The position numbers were made by a program, and so were the translations under genes. DNA of 64,000 nucleotides from Salticus scenicus (taxonomy: Eukaryota; Arthropoda; Arachnida; Araneae; Salticidae), in assembly GCA_963930645.1 (NCBI GenBank), contig OZ005656.1, positions 191,904,979 to 191,968,978 of the forward strand. Direction: 5' to 3'. The notes beneath the pieces are model-generated. The model was not told the DNA's origin, ran no database searches, and worked only from the letters and a program-made list of their open reading frames with translations. This document shows, one piece after another, positions 1-12,035 of this stretch; the stretch's first letter is position 1, and each line of letters begins with the position of its first letter.

Positions 1-486
1 TCATCATGAAAATTTATTTCCCTCGAGGGGGGACATCCCCCCCAGTTGGGGAGGCGAGGCTCCTACATACACAATTTTTTTTCCCCCAGCTTACAATCTA
101 CATTACAAAAAAAAAATATATATTCGTTTCGTTTGGTTTAGTGCAGTCTATAGATGTTAAACTCTACTTACCTGCAATTTCCCCCATAGACGTAATGTAT
201 TTGAATATTTTTGAGTGTCCCTGTACACGAACCATTTGCTTCATCTCAACGAAAAACTTAGTGTAGCATCCCTATATGATACACATTTAGGATACCGAGT
301 TTGGAATTTCTGCTATTATTTGTTCTTGAGATATGCTCATAACAGACACACACACAGACCATTTGCTAAAAGCATGATTTTCGTATTCAGGGGACCTCAG
401 AACGTGTAAATGTAATAAAAACTCACTTTCGAAAATTTGACCCTAAAACAATACTTTCTCTACCTTATGGGTAAGAGAAAGTAAAA
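1..486 (+). repeat. Hairpin-ended repeat, family A, 5' cut by window edge
   Basis: This copy aligns with 1365-1775 over nearly its whole length: a G/C-run block (ccctcgagggggg), the 'gtccctgtacacgaacc' segment, a short ACAC tract, 'gacctcagaacgtgtaaatg', and then the end. It ends near 455-484 in a hairpin whose arms are ACTTTCTC and GAGAAAGT around TTATGGGT. No coding potential is supported; the short ORFs inside it are incidental. The family assignment is inferred from the internal repeat. Helentron-like affiliation is a hypothesis. Confidence 0.7.
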
Positions 487-553
487 AAGAAATTACCATA
501 AAAACATGTAATAAGAATATTACTATGAAATATCTACTGAAGAATATTGTAAT

Positions 554-754
554 CATACCTGGTAATATTTATTATTTATTCCAGAGCATTATTAGTACTT
601 GCCTTTGTTTTACACCACTTTTTTTAAACAGCATTTTCTCCATTTTTCATCGTAATTACATATTTGAGAAAATTTCTATACAAGCAAAGTTAAAGTGGTG
701 TGAAAAAAAGCTGGCACTAACAATACTGCGGAATAAGTTATAAATGCTACTATG
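554..754. repeat. Palindromic MITE relic (CACACCA/TGGTGTG core)
   Basis: The two halves are inverted: TTTACACCACTTTTTTTAAA on the left pairs with AAAGTGGTGTGAAAA on the right, and TTATTCCAGAGC faces GCGGAATAA. It starts CATACCTGG and resembles the outer MITE at 47378-48073, which carries the same TTTATTCCGGAGC subterminal block. No clean target duplication remains, so it is probably an old copy. Confidence 0.6.
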
Positions 755-873
755 TATATGTTGTAAGATTAAAATCCAAGCATTTTTCCAAGCATTGCAA
801 AGTAAATTCCTTTAACTAATTAATCGCTTTTTTTTTTTTTTTTTTTTTAAGAAATAGTTAAAAATAATAAATA

Positions 874-1255
874 ATCTGGTGTGTCACTCACACGACTTTC
901 TCTTACCCTGAAATTTAATACTATAAATACAGGTTGGAGAGTAAGAGGTAAGATAACGATGTTATGTAAACCTATGTTAAACAATTCAAATTAGGCTTCG
1001 GAGGAGTTTTATATGATAATTAATTCTGTGTGAGGGGGCTACCACCCCCCTCAACCCCCCGTTTTATTAATGCACCTACATTTATATAGAATTTAATTCG
1101 GTTATTAAAAAATTATTTATTAAAATTATTATTTAAAAAATTATCTTTTATGATAATGCAGACGATTTCCATATTAGAGAAGTAGTATAACACTAAATAT
1201 CCAAAAAAAGTCCTTTTTTTTTTTTTTTAAATATTTAAAAAAAAAAAAAAAAAAA

Positions 1256-1289
<34 letters not shown>

Positions 1290-1775
1290 GATAACTTTGT
1301 TTTAAATTATCGCAGATCGATGGTTCAACCATTCCTTTTAAAATTATTAGCGAGCTCTTTTGAAAGATACTCATCATGCAAATTTACTCCCTTCGAGGGG
1401 GGACTTCCCCCCCCCCCCCCTTCACGAGGGGAGGCGAGGCGAGGCTCCTACATACACAATTTTTTTTTTAGAATTCTCTTGATTGTCCCTGTACACGAAC
1501 CATTTGCTTGATCTTAACGAAAAGCTTGCTGTAGCATCCCTATATGATACACATTTAGAATATCAAGTTTGGAATGTCTGCTACTATTTGTTCTTGAGTT
1601 TTGAGTTATGCTGATAACAGACAGACACACACACAGACATACACACAGACCAAGCGCTAAAAACATGATTGTCGTATTCAGCAGACCTCAAAACGTTTAA
1701 ATATTACAAAATCTCACTTTCGAAAATTTTACTCAAAAACAATGCTTTCTCTAAATTATGGGTAAGAGAAAGTAA
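874..1775 (+). repeat. Hairpin-ended repeat, family A, full-length copy
   Basis: It begins ATCTGGTGTG...CACACGACTTTCTCTTACCC and ends near 1741-1773 with the hairpin arm GGGTAAGAGAAAGT, the reverse complement of the 5' motif ACTTTCTCTTACCC. The body contains 'cgataactttgttttaaatt', the C-rich block at 1385-1425, an ACAC tract and the family 3' segment. Poly-T and poly-A runs at 1217-1288 expand the middle. No ORF of interest is present. The layout matches families B and D elsewhere in the window. Confidence 0.7.
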
Positions 1776-1974
1776 AAATACAGGTAAAATAAAATTGTTT
1801 TAAAAATTACAGAGTATTTTTTCATTCAAATTTTGAAAAACAAAGAAAAAATGAAATCAGTTTAATGTTTAAGAAATCTAAATGAAAAAAATTAACATTA
1901 ATTTTCTTTAATTTTTTTTCATCTATATTTATTAGTGATGGATTTATAAAAAAAATTCTACTCTCGGTTTTAGA

Positions 1975-2009
1975 CGGATTTGCCCGTTCTGAGATGTTCT
2001 GATCACGAT

Positions 2010-2051
<42 letters not shown>

Positions 2052-2735
2052 TATCTGTCTGTGTGAGACAAAATTTTTTGGCAGCTCTAGATCATGAACT
2101 AAAACACACATTTTTCATAAAATTTCATATATAATAATATCTTGACATGAACTGGTGCCTTAAAATTTCTTTTGGCATAAACTGGTGCCTTAATTTTTTT
2201 TTTTTTTTTTTTTTAACTATCGTTTTACAAGTGGCACTGCTATGCCAGGATTTTCTGCAGTACAGGAATGCTATAGTTCAATTTTCATAAAGCATAATTG
2301 CATAAAACCTGATATGTAACAGGATTATGATGGAAAAAATTATGCTGATTTAATTTAAGTGAACATTGGTCGACAGGTGGCGCTTCCATGCTGAAATTTT
2401 CCTTGTGTACAGATATCTATGTCTCAGCTTCTATAATGTATAATTGAACTAAGCTTTATTTGAGAAATGGCCACTATGAAACAAAATGAGTTAGAATGAA
2501 CTTATAAAAAAGCTGAGTTAGTTAGTTTTTATATGTGCCATGAGAGGAAACTGATTTTATTAATTTTCTGGAAAGCTATATCTCAGCATTTATTGTATAA
2601 AATTCATTAAAGTGCATATGTAAAAAAGTCATTGTGAGAAGCTATATTGATTAAATTTTTGTATATGTTAACTGGAATGTGACGCTGTTATATAGAATAA
2701 TATCAGAGAAAATTTTGTGATAGCCACAACTTACT
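1975..2735 (-). repeat. Family D hairpin-ended repeat, minus strand, degraded
   Basis: The right edge, read on the minus strand, is AGTAAGTTGTGGCTATCACA followed by an A/T-rich remnant of the ACTTTCTTCTAT motif, as at 9139. The left part carries the family 3' body, including 'ggcagctctagatcatgaactaa' and an expanded TAA tract at 2010-2050. The terminal hairpin is no longer recognisable. Confidence 0.5.
2010..2050. repeat. (TAA)n microsatellite
   Basis: About 13 uninterrupted TAA units inside a degraded family D repeat, probably grown from the short tandem tract these elements carry. Confidence 0.95.
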
Positions 2736-2753
2736 GTCTCTAGTAAGCGAAAA

Positions 2754-2773
2754 TAAATAAATAAATAAATAAG

Positions 2774-2804
<31 letters not shown>
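2754..2804. repeat. (AAAT)n followed by (TA)n microsatellites
   Basis: An AAAT tract is followed by TA repeats at 2774-2803. No other feature is seen here. Confidence 0.9.
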
Positions 2805-2806
<2 letters not shown>

Positions 2807-2869
2807 CTTGTAGTTCAAAATTGTTTTTATAAAAATTACAAAACCTCTTTTTTAAATTCAAATGTTTAA

Positions 2870-3125
2870 CCCTTAAATGTACAGTGTTTCAAAAACGAAA
2901 CACTGCTTTTAATTTCCTTAAAGTATTAACCGTAATGAAAGTTTTAGTTTTGGTTGTGTGCCAAAAAATGTGTGTGATGTCTTGGTCCATTCAAATAAAA
3001 TAATAATAATAATAATAAAAGTAAATAGAAGAATAAAGTAAATTCCTGCACTTTTCAATGAATAATTTACATATAATCGATTTTTTTTCTGTCAAAATTA
3101 ATATATATATATATGCATGTAAGGG
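2870..3125. mobile_element. TTAA-flanked MITE, piggyBac-like
   Basis: It is bounded by TTAA at 2866-2869 and 3126-3129. The ends are CCCTTAAATGTACAGTG and, inverted from the right, CCCTTACATGCAT. At 256 bp it has no coding capacity. TTAA duplication with a CCCTT terminus is typical of piggyBac-type non-autonomous elements. Three other TTAA elements with CCCTT ends lie at 26098-26300, 37676-38153 and 51264-51485. Confidence 0.65.
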
Positions 3126-3145
3126 TTAAATCAAGGCAAATTCAA

Positions 3146-3183
<38 letters not shown>

Positions 3184-3544
3184 ATAGAAAAAAGGAATTT
3201 ATTATTATTATGACTATTATTATTATTTGTTAAAGATGCTTAACTGTAAGCACAAAATAACTAACTCCATAGGAAAAATGTTTTCGTATTCATCCTATTT
3301 ACTTAAATATAAAGAGAGAATGGAACTAAACAAAATCGAGTACATGACTTACTTATATATCAACCTGCATATAAATATTTCATTGAAATGCCTAGAATAA
3401 TTTAACTACGGCAATTTAGAAATTTCCATGCTCGAAAAAAATTTAAAGCCTAAGGAAATATAACTTATAATTTTATAAAAAAAAAAAAAAAAAAAAAAAA
3501 TTATAGATGCTCATGGGAAGAGATAGGTAATTAAAAAAAATTGA

Positions 3545-3950
3545 ATCAAATAAATGTAGCACAGACGCCATGTAGCAAGGCGCATTATCATCTTGAAATA
3601 CTGATTGTGGAAAAGTCTGAGATACCTCCCCCCCCCCCCCCCAAAAAAAAAAAAAAAAAAAGTTGGTAAAGCACCAATTTTTACAATGTCCGTGTTTTAT
3701 TTTGAGTTAATTGACCCCTTGAGCATGAAAACTCGCCTGATTCCTTGAAAAGATATGCACCTGCGTACCATAATGTATGATGAATGTGTCACTGTTTTAA
3801 GAGTGTAATTTTCATTAAGTTGGACATCTTTTCGTCGTCCTACAAGCTTATTCCCGTTAGCTCGAAATAAACTAAACTTGACTTATCAGAGAAAACTACT
3901 TCATCCCAATAATTAATTTATTTATTTTTAAATATTTTGGTCAACTGAAG
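3545..3950 (-). pseudogene. Decayed Tc1-like transposase fragment
   Basis: On the minus strand, broken frames give WDEVVFSDKSS (the first catalytic Asp region of Tc1-type DDE transposases) near 3890 and FQDDNAPCYMASV (the second Asp, usually QQDNAPCH) near 3590. Between them are pieces resembling the HGGGSIMVWGC segment. Poly-A/poly-C runs at 3630-3660 interrupt it. I found no matching terminal inverted repeats, so only an internal fragment survives. Catalytic activity is excluded. Confidence 0.55.
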
Positions 3951-3989
3951 TCTCCTTTTTTTAAAAAAAAATTCTTTCTTTAATAATGA

Positions 3990-4022
<33 letters not shown>

Positions 4023-4221
4023 AATTGTTATTGCATTGTTTTTGAAGAAATTATTTCGCTAAACACTTTTTTTGAATCTTTTCTAAGTTCTGAACATGAC
4101 ATAAATTGATTTTTTAAGCATTTGTTTTTTAACTTGCGGTTATCTTGCTTAGATGAGAAACGGGCCACCTAAAGCCGAATTTACAGATCAAACAGCCAAA
4201 AATTTTAATTTTTATATCTTA

Positions 4222-4261
<40 letters not shown>

Positions 4262-4514
4262 CTTTTCATTCTAAAATTAACATTTTTTGTGATATCGTTA
4301 ATTGCCTTATCCTTCCCATTTTTGAAATACTTTTCAAATTTACAACCTTCCTAACAACTGTTTTTTCTATAGAATACTAGGCTCAATCCTAAATTTTACC
4401 TGGAGAACCTCGTAGTAAAACCTGTTCGAAAATTTGCTATTTAATTCATAAAATTGGCGGTTGCAGAAACAGAAAAAGAAAATACCAAGTGCACCTTTTT
4501 TTTTTTTTTTTTAG
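3951..4514. other. AT-rich spacer, no gene seen
   Basis: It holds a poly-T tract at 3990-4021 and a (TA)n microsatellite at 4223-4259. The 75-codon ORF at 4153-4380 encodes the microsatellite as an Ile-Tyr repeat and is not a gene. Confidence 0.7.
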
Positions 4515-4529
4515 TCCCACAGTGTATAT

Positions 4530-4825
4530 CATTACCAAAGAGAATATCTTGACTCAAGTTGAGTCGATATCTACCAAAAGGGGGCGCTGCAACACTAGAA
4601 TTTTCTCCATTTACAAGAAGGATAGATTTCAGCTTCTAATATTTTAAGTGCGCGAAATTTCGTATGTGGGAAGAATTTTACGAACAAAACTATACTGCAT
4701 AAATTTAAGTGCATATCAGCCGATATGCGTCGCTGTTGACAAACCCTTTTCAAATTTTCCAGCTAATTAATGTTTTAGAACGATATAGAAGAAAGTTTTG
4801 TGATGGCCACAATATACTAGATTTT
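4530..4825 (-). repeat. Family D hairpin-ended repeat, 5' part, minus strand
   Basis: Read on the minus strand it starts TCTAGTATATTGTGGCCATC and continues ACAAAACTTTCTTCTATATC, matching the start of the copy at 9139. It is cut off at the poly-T tract near 4500-4513. The 3' hairpin is absent. Confidence 0.55.
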
Positions 4826-5278
4826 AAAAGATATATTTTTTTAAATGGTAAGAAAAAATAAATACAGATGATTCATTACCACTTAAAAATGACGGATTAA
4901 ATGATATTTTAAAAATATTTACAGACTAGGATATTTTGTATTCTTCAACCACATTTCATGAAACCATGAAAGCATCTGCGCAAGTGCTAACTCAACGAGT
5001 CCAATGCTAAAATAGAGGTGACAGTCATCTGACTCAGAGAAAATGAGTGATAACAGAGCGCGGAATTACTGTATGTTTTCCAAATTTCAAACTGTCGGCC
5101 AAGCTGGCATCCCTCCAACATTTTGGACGCACCCTTACTGCTAGTTTTAAGATATGTGGTTGCACTGTATCATAAATCTGTTAAATTATTGTGAACCGCT
5201 CCCCCCCCCCCCACTGCTTTACACTAATATTTTAAATACTTGTTTTTTAAGCATGTTAACTTATAAGGAAACATTCAA
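4826..5278. other. Unassigned AT-rich sequence
   Basis: I see no repeat partner within the window, no long ORF and no terminal repeats. A C-run at 5201-5211 is the only notable compositional feature. Confidence 0.6.
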
Positions 5279-5692
5279 AGGGTGTCATCTTCAAAAAGTA
5301 TTGAAGAAAAAAAAAAAAAATATATATATATATATATATGTGATTCTACTCTTCATAAAATACCAGAAAATGAAAAAAATTATCGGCTGAAATTAATTAC
5401 AGCTACCACAAAAAGTTATCAAAATTAAGCATATTTGGCAATTTAGCGCTGTTAGGCGATACGTTTGCTAGCACCGAGATTGCCGTTTACGAACAGAACC
5501 GTGTTTTGCTTTTCCGCCAAGTACTCAAAAGCAATCGCCTAACGGTGTTAAATCGCCAAATACGCTTAATTTTGATATTTTTTTGTGGTCGCTGTAATTA
5601 TTTTCAGCCGATAATTTTTTTCATTTTCTGGTGTTTTATGAAGAGTAGAATCAAATATATTTTTTCGAATACTTTTTGAAGACGACACCTTG
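5279..5692. mobile_element. Foldback element with ~190-bp inverted arms
   Basis: The left arm (AAGGGTGTCATCTTCAAAAA, then TTATCGGCTGAAATTAATTA, then CAATTTAGCGCTGTTAGGCG) is repeated in inverted order by the right arm from about 5525 to 5692. The loop at roughly 5465-5525 contains 'gaacagaaccgtgttttgc'. The left arm carries an expanded A run and TA tract (5306-5339) missing from the right arm. There is no coding capacity and no obvious target duplication. Confidence 0.75.
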
Positions 5693-6499
5693 TTAGAATA
5701 ATATTTGTATTATGATTAGTGAAATATTAATGTACTCCGTTCATTGCAAATAAATAAATAAATAAATAAACATTAATAACAAAAAAGAAAATAAGAAAAA
5801 AAAAAGTGCTTGGAAAAGGAGATAAGCGTTGAAATATGTATATTTAAATAATTATGCTTACATCGATGCAAGCGTGTTGAAAATTAAAAAGAAATTCCGT
5901 TAATAACGGAATTAGTTAAAGAAAAAAAATTGTAAATTTGTTTGTTATTAAATGTATATGTATGTAAAAAAAAAAAAAAAATGTTAAAGAACAGGATTAT
6001 AAGAATAAAAACTTTTTTCATTTAGTAATTAATTTCAGTATCTCATTAGTATTTTGGATTTTTTTTTTTATAGAAATATCATTTAGTAAAATAAATATTT
6101 ACATAGTATTAATCACAAAATACCTAATACCTTCTTTTTGCTTTAAATGTAAAATATTTTCCGTTGCTATAAGGACTTGTTCTGCTATTTTTTTAGATGA
6201 AATAACAGTGAAGAATTTATTTCAGTGAGTTTTTATGTGATAATAACATATATTTTTTTTTCTTAACGGGAAATTTAAAAACGTCTTGGAATAATTTTTC
6301 TTGCAAAAGTAACGAATTATTAATATTGTTTGTTTTTTACTTTAGCTATATAATAGAAATTAATCCTTTAGAAATTAGCTAATTATGCATAATTATATGT
6401 ATGTGCAAGGTGTATATGGATAAGTTTAAGAAAAAACTTGTTAAGCTCTTTTTTATTTGTATTTTTTTTTTTCATTTTCTTCTTAATCTTTTCAATGTA
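5693..6499. other. AT-rich spacer, no gene seen
   Basis: A/T homopolymers and an (ATAA)n tract near 5748-5770. No repeat partner, ORF or terminal repeat was recognised. Confidence 0.6.
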
Positions 6500-7117
6500 T
6501 CATATTCATCTATATAAATTCTTCTCGTATACGGATAAAATTGCAGCTGAGTAGCACCGCCTGTCAACAGATATATAGCCAAATCGAATCAACGTACTTT
6601 TTCACAATGGTTATATCACAGACACAGACCACTTTTTTAAGCAATTATACATAATAGAAGTTAAGATATAGCCTTTCAATAAATAAGGAGATTGCAGTAG
6701 AGTAGTGCCTTCCATAAGGCGATATACACCAGAAATTTATAGATACAGATATACATCAAGATACAAAAAAAAAAATATAAATTCTTATGAAATTCTACAA
6801 CTGCCATAAATTTTTTCTCACGGATTCATAGGCAGAAGGACATTGTCTGCATATGGCATACTTGCCAACATGCTAATTAATATTCCGTAGTATTCTTAAC
6901 CCCGCCTTCTTTTTCACACCAGTATCTTTTTAGAGTATTTTTCTACTTTTTTAATTGCAATAGCATTTGGAGAATATTACTCTAAAAATTTATTGGTGTG
7001 AAAAAAGGAGTGGGACGAAATTGTATTCGTGAAACCCCAAAATGTGTAAATCCATGGAAAACCGAAGGTCAAAAATTTTAGAATCCAGTATTTTTTTCTA
7101 TGGAGTATAGAAGAAAG
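6500..7117 (+). repeat. Family D hairpin-ended repeat, 3' half
   Basis: It ends in the hairpin TTTTTCTATGGAGTATAGAA followed by GAAAGC. It includes the family segment 'ccccaaaatgtgtaaatcca', cut upstream by an inserted MITE (6857-7018). The beginning is vague: 'tctcgtatacggataaaattg' near 6520 has no clear partner here. Confidence 0.5.
6857..7018. mobile_element. Palindromic MITE, CATACTTGCCAAC type, 3' truncated
   Basis: It starts CATACTTGCCAACATGCTAA and carries the shared core: CCGCCTTCTTTTTCACACCA on the left faces TTGGTGTGAAAAAAGGAGTG on the right, with TAGAGTA and TACTCTA inside. The right terminus is missing. It is nested in a family D repeat. Confidence 0.7.
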
Positions 7118-7401
7118 CAAAAAGGTATAGTACATTGCTTGGAACTCTGACCGATTTCAAAATCTTAAATAACGTTCCTTAGAGTAGATATTACCTCTTT
7201 GTCTCCATTCATATTAACTTCCAATATTAAATAATAATAATAATAACAGCCTTATATTAAAATATAAATTAAAATTGAATGGTTTGTAGCAGTATATTTA
7301 TGAAATTTTGTCTGATATAAAAGCCATGTGAAATGCATATTATTATTTAAAAATTTCAATTCGAAATAGGAAGTACTCTGAAAGAAAGTTATATATATAT
7401 A

Positions 7402-7706
7402 CACTGGTTCTCATAATTAAGGACACCCGTTTTTCTATATTAACTAAACACTGAACACTATTATTGAAACAAATATATTTTTTATTAATTTGAATTTCTA
7501 TAATATACTATATTTAAGAAGTTTTGTCGTTTTTCTATCTTAAAAAACTTTAAATACGGTCAAAAAGATGATTTTTCAGGTATTCACAATAATAAGGACA
7601 ACTCGAATTTTCTTTTTTTTTTTTTTTTTTTTTTCAGTTTTTCTTTAAATTAATATTTTATGGTGTCTCTTTTTAGGGTTAAACAGTCAGACATTCTCTC
7701 TATATA

Positions 7707-7741
<35 letters not shown>

Positions 7742-8954
7742 ATTCAGTTTCAATACCCTTTCATACAGCATATATGATATTCTTAATACATTTAAATTAT
7801 TTAAAATTGCTTTTCGCTTGCATGCACTTTTCTAATATGATAAGTTAAGGTTTTTTCAACTTTTAGGCCACGGGAAAGGCAATAACACAGAAGTTTCTTT
7901 CTTCAAACTATTTCCTATTGCTCTAGAAGTAGAGCAAAAATGTAAGTCTTGTTGAAAAAAATATTATTACCCCCCAAAATCTAACAAAAAATCTGAGAAT
8001 TCCACGTTTAAAATTTACGGATATTCTCTCATTGTTCATATAAATATAAAAAATTACTAAATTCATCCTGCCTTCAGTACAAACAGATCCCTAGAGCACC
8101 ATAGGTCCACCTTTAAAATGCACGATTCATATCTGCCTTTAAAAAATCTGCTCTGTCTTTCGCTATCTTCAGATCGTGCCAGTAACTGTTAAAACCATTT
8201 GGTTAATCAAGAATAAAACGTTTTTCATCCAAAAATGCAACATTTTACCATTTCATATTGTCTTTATTCAACTTTAACAGAGACGTTCTTTCCCCCATTA
8301 AATGCTTATTGATTATTACAGGTTTTTTATTCATTTTAACATATTATTAATTATTTTAAACATGCATAAATGTGGACCCCAAACTTTCGTGAAAAATTAG
8401 GAGCAAATGCTGCAGCAGTCATTATGAGTAGAACAGTAAGAGGAATTATGAGTCTTCGATATCTGTAAAACAACTCTGATTTTGCATCAGATCTCTCTCC
8501 TATCGAACCAGCAGTTCAACGTTTCATCACATTTCCTTCAGCAATGTTAGATCTTCGAATTTCAATAGAAATTTGGCGGATTGAAATTATCCTTCCACTT
8601 AATCAGTAATGTCCGTCCAAGAAAAATTGAAGGCTTATACATGAATTAATCTAGCACAGTAGTTAACAAATTCGCATGTCAACTGTAATTTATCCGCTAG
8701 TAAGTTAAATAATAATAATAAATAAAAAAAAAAAATCTCGATTGTCCCTATAATTATGGACATCTAAAAACGTGGAGAAGAAAATATTTTGCTTTATTTT
8801 TTATTAATTTTGTTTCATATTAAAAAAAATTATAGCAGTTTTGGTTTTTAGAATACTAGATATATTAAGTACACTTAGTATAATCTTGTTTACAATTATT
8901 TTTACATTAGTTATTTCAAAACATAAAGTGTCCTTATAAATATGAGAAGGAGTG
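7402..8954 (-). mobile_element. Tc1/mariner-superfamily transposon, full length, decayed
   Basis: The ends are CACTGGTTCTCATAATTAAG on the left and, inverted, CACTCCTTCTCATATTTATA on the right, each followed by AGGACAC and flanked by TA inside TA tracts (target TA). The 1,553-bp length is normal for this superfamily. The minus strand encodes a transposase ruined by stops and frameshifts. The transposase is probably closest to Tc3-like types. Confidence 0.75.
7880..8600 (-). pseudogene. Tc-type transposase pseudogene
   Basis: The transposase would cut and paste DNA at TA sites using three acidic residues. The recognisable first catalytic motif is NVAFLDEKRFILD at about 8230-8270 (Asp-Glu-Lys), with an in-frame stop just before it and another soon after. 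It is followed by NGFNSYWHDL and then a degraded GGPMVL-stop-GSVC stretch, where intact relatives have a Gly-Gly-Gly-Ser-Val-Met-Val-Trp-Gly motif. The upstream part near 8380-8590 should hold the DNA-binding domain but is too degraded to read. Multiple nonsense codons make it non-functional. Confidence 0.65.
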
Positions 8955-9138
8955 TATATATATATATGTGTGTGTGTGTGTTCTTTTTTTATATTTTATA
9001 CATTAATCATTTCACAATTAAAAACTATTATACAATTAGACATTAAAAAATAATTAAATAACTTTATAAATGACAAGAAGTTAGTTTTAGAAAAAATATA
9101 TAAATAATGAAATATAACTTAAAAAAAAGAAAAAAAAA

Positions 9139-10157
9139 ATCTAGTATGTTGTGGCCACCACGAGACTTTCTTCTATATTTTCCTATACAAATTCACTCAT
9201 ATAACAATATTAAAAAAAAAAAAAAATTCCAAGTTTTTGTTTTTTTTTTTCGTTAAAAGTAAAAAAAATCGATAACTTTGTTTTAAATTACAACATATTT
9301 ATAGTTCAACCATTCATTTTAAAGGTATAGACGAGACCTTTCGAAAGATACCCATCTTGAAAATTTACCCCACCCCAGAGGGTACTTCCCCCCATGGGGG
9401 GAAGCGATGCCCCCACATGCACAATTTTTTTTCCTAATTAACTACTACTTTTAGCAATAATTCATATTAATTTTACAATCACAGGTTAAGAATAACTCTC
9501 ATTATGTACATTTATACGAAATTTTGTCCTATACTACCATGTTAAAAATTTAGAAGAAATACGATCACAGCGTCTCCTGTTGTGAGATTGATCCCCAAAT
9601 CTAATCAGCGCCAGTTTATGTCAGGAGCCAACTAAATACCAAGTTTTGATAATTTCGTTTTAAAAAAAAATTAAGATTTTTTTTCTAAGTTTTTTTTCGT
9701 AAAAAGTAAAAAAAATCGATAACTTTGGTTTAAATTATCACAGATTTATAGTTCAACCATTCGTTTTAAAGGTACTGACGAGACGTTTCGAAAGATACCC
9801 ATCTTGAAAATTTTTGCCCTATATCACCCTGTTAAAAATTTAGAAAAAATGGGATGGCAACGCATCCTGTAAGACGATTTTTACCAAAAGTTGATAGGCA
9901 CTAATTTATGTCAAGGTGCAACTACATACCAATTTGTATGAAATTATGTCCAGTAGTTCCTGAGGTACAGTTGCCACAAAATTTTGTCACACACACACAG
10001 ACAGACAGACAGACAGACAAATAGACAGACAGACATTTTCTAAAAATGGTCAAATCGTGTTCTACAGCTCTCAAAACGTGTAAATCCATCAAAAACCCGA
10101 AATCGAAAATTTTTACGAATCCAATACTTTCTTCTATTGAAGATAGAAGAAAGTAAA
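9139..10157 (+). repeat. Hairpin-ended repeat, family D, full-length copy
   Basis: It starts ATCTAGTATGTTGTGGCCAC, followed by CACGAGACTTTCTTCTATAT. It ends with the hairpin ACTTTCTTCTAT / ATAGAAGAAAGT at 10127-10156, so the 5' motif equals one hairpin arm. A 115-bp module (CGATAACTTTGTTTTAAATT ...) occurs twice in direct order, at about 9252-9365 and 9699-9815, and also in family A at about 1288-1400. The (CAGA)n tract at 9990-10035 and 'caaaacgtgtaaatccatc' are family hallmarks. No ORF of interest. Confidence 0.7.
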
Positions 10158-10202
10158 AAAAGAAAGAAAGAAAGAAAGAAAGAAAGAAAAAGAGAGAGAG
10201 AG
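10148..10202. repeat. (AAAG)n/(AG)n microsatellite
   Basis: A purine tract immediately after the terminal hairpin of the family D repeat. It may have grown from the A-rich tail at the insertion junction. Confidence 0.9.
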
Positions 10203-10454
10203 AATAATTTTATGAATGCTAAAAAGTTTGGTGTAGAAAAATTTATAAATATTAAAATGCTACTTTAGAAGAAAACAAAAGTGGCAGAAAATATAAAAAC
10301 CCTCTCTTCTAGTCAAAAAACGATGAAAATGGTTTTATATATATATATAATTGTCAAAAATTTCAGTGTAGAAAAATGCATAAATATAAAAATACTACTT
10401 AAATAAATAAAATAATTAATTAATTACATTAAATTAAAAACCTACTGCTTTTAA

Positions 10455-10573
10455 GGGGACTGGTTCGTGAAATACCTTCAAAATTTCGATTTTTCAGTTA
10501 GTGGCTTAAAAAATAGTACAGATTCTGTAGATTATAAATATATATAATTTATTGCTTCGGATTTCTTTCTTTC

Positions 10574-10604
<31 letters not shown>

Positions 10605-11431
10605 TGGTTAAACAGAAAAAGTTTGGCAGAAGCCCATGTCAATCAGTTCACAAAAGTTTCTGTTTAAAAAGGTAGAGGAACTGAACTTGAGTGCATTATC
10701 CAAATAAAAAAAAGATACAGGAAAAACATGTAGAAAAAAAAAAATGTTACGACAAAATGACTATGGGGCAAGAATGTTTTAATTATATGTAAACATTTAA
10801 ACTTGAAGGGCTTAAAATGTTTTTTTTTTTTTTTTTTTTTTTTTTTTTCATTTTTCTCAATATTTCGTTTTTCTGTATATTGGTACACTTTGTAAAAAAT
10901 CTGTTGAAATTAGTTCTCTGGAATTTTAGAGGAAAGTAGAATAAGTGTCTCTGCGTATAATGAACCTATTTATGTATAAACCTTACAATATTTTTTAAAA
11001 CAGCAAATATATGCATTAAAAATACATATTTTTAGTGAGTAAAAAATTGCCATTTTTTTTTATATTTCTAAAAAAAGAGCAACAAGACATAAAATAGGTT
11101 CAGTACATAAACAGAAATATGTTCTATCATCATACATGATTTCAAGGTAAGATTTTCATTAGTTTTTTAGAAAAGTGTACCAAAGTGAATAAAGGGAAAA
11201 AATCCTTAAGAGTAAAATACGTATGTTTATAGTGCTATTGCAAAAAAAAAAAAAAAAAAAAAAAAACTGAAACACATAAGAGTAAATAATTTTCACCAAG
11301 TATATCTTGAATTTCTTGTTAATATCTCATGGAAAATTTATATTGATACATGCATAATTAAAAAAGATATGGCTATTAAAGCAACAACCTAAATTTCCCA
11401 CTTCTCGGTTGTCGCAAACATCTCAGCCCCC
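10455..11431. mobile_element. Candidate TTAA-flanked element, short TIRs
   Basis: It is bounded by TTAA at 10451-10454 and 11432-11435. The ends are GGGGACTGG and, inverted, GGGGGCTGA, so only about 8 bp of TIR agree. The interior is AT-rich with poly-T (10569-10600, 10821-10848) and poly-A (11241-11266) runs and no credible ORF. The 74-codon frame at 10664-10888 is low-complexity. It could be chance, but the TTAA plus G-rich ends match 40189-40612. Confidence 0.4.
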
Positions 11432-11435
11432 TTAA

Positions 11436-12035
11436 GATCTTGATGGACACATCTCATAGAGTTTAAAAAAAATAGAGATAAGATTACAAAATCCTGCAAA
11501 ATTCAAAAATTGAACGAAGTTTGTTAAATTTGTTTGAGAATATGAAAAGTTACAAGATGAAACTGTTTATTTCACATCTAAAATCTTCTTTTTGTTTATG
11601 CTGGCAATATTTCAATCATCTATAATTGTTTAAGAAAATAACATTTTTATCTATTTTTTCTTTTAGAAACTTTAAGAATAATATATGATACTGCACACGC
11701 ATAATTTTTGAATAAGTGTATTGATTTTTGTCGAAGTTTTTTTTTTTTTTCTCTTTTCTGAAAAATATTTATATTATATTGGTAATTTTAAGATGTACTT
11801 TTATAGGATTAGAAAAAATGTCATATTTGTCTGTGTGCTTTCCTTTCTTTTTTTTTTTCCTTTTTATTATCTGACTTGTCATTTTTTCTTTAAAAAACAA
11901 AATAAAATATTTAGATTTTAAAAAGGTTACTACAACTAGATGATACTTTTAAATAAACACGGTGGCCCAAAATTCTTTGACTCTTTCATTTCAATATAAA
12001 ATCAAAAACGTACGAGAGTGCAATTTGTACTAGAA
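11436..12035. other. AT-rich spacer, no gene seen
   Basis: No repeat partner or ORF is recognised. The 66-codon frame at 11721-11921 is a poly-Phe translation of T runs. Confidence 0.6.

Noticed and set aside
9990..10035. CRISPR-like array from CAGA repeats, and other short tandem tracts
   Set aside because: Simple microsatellites without unique spacers, in a eukaryotic repeat.
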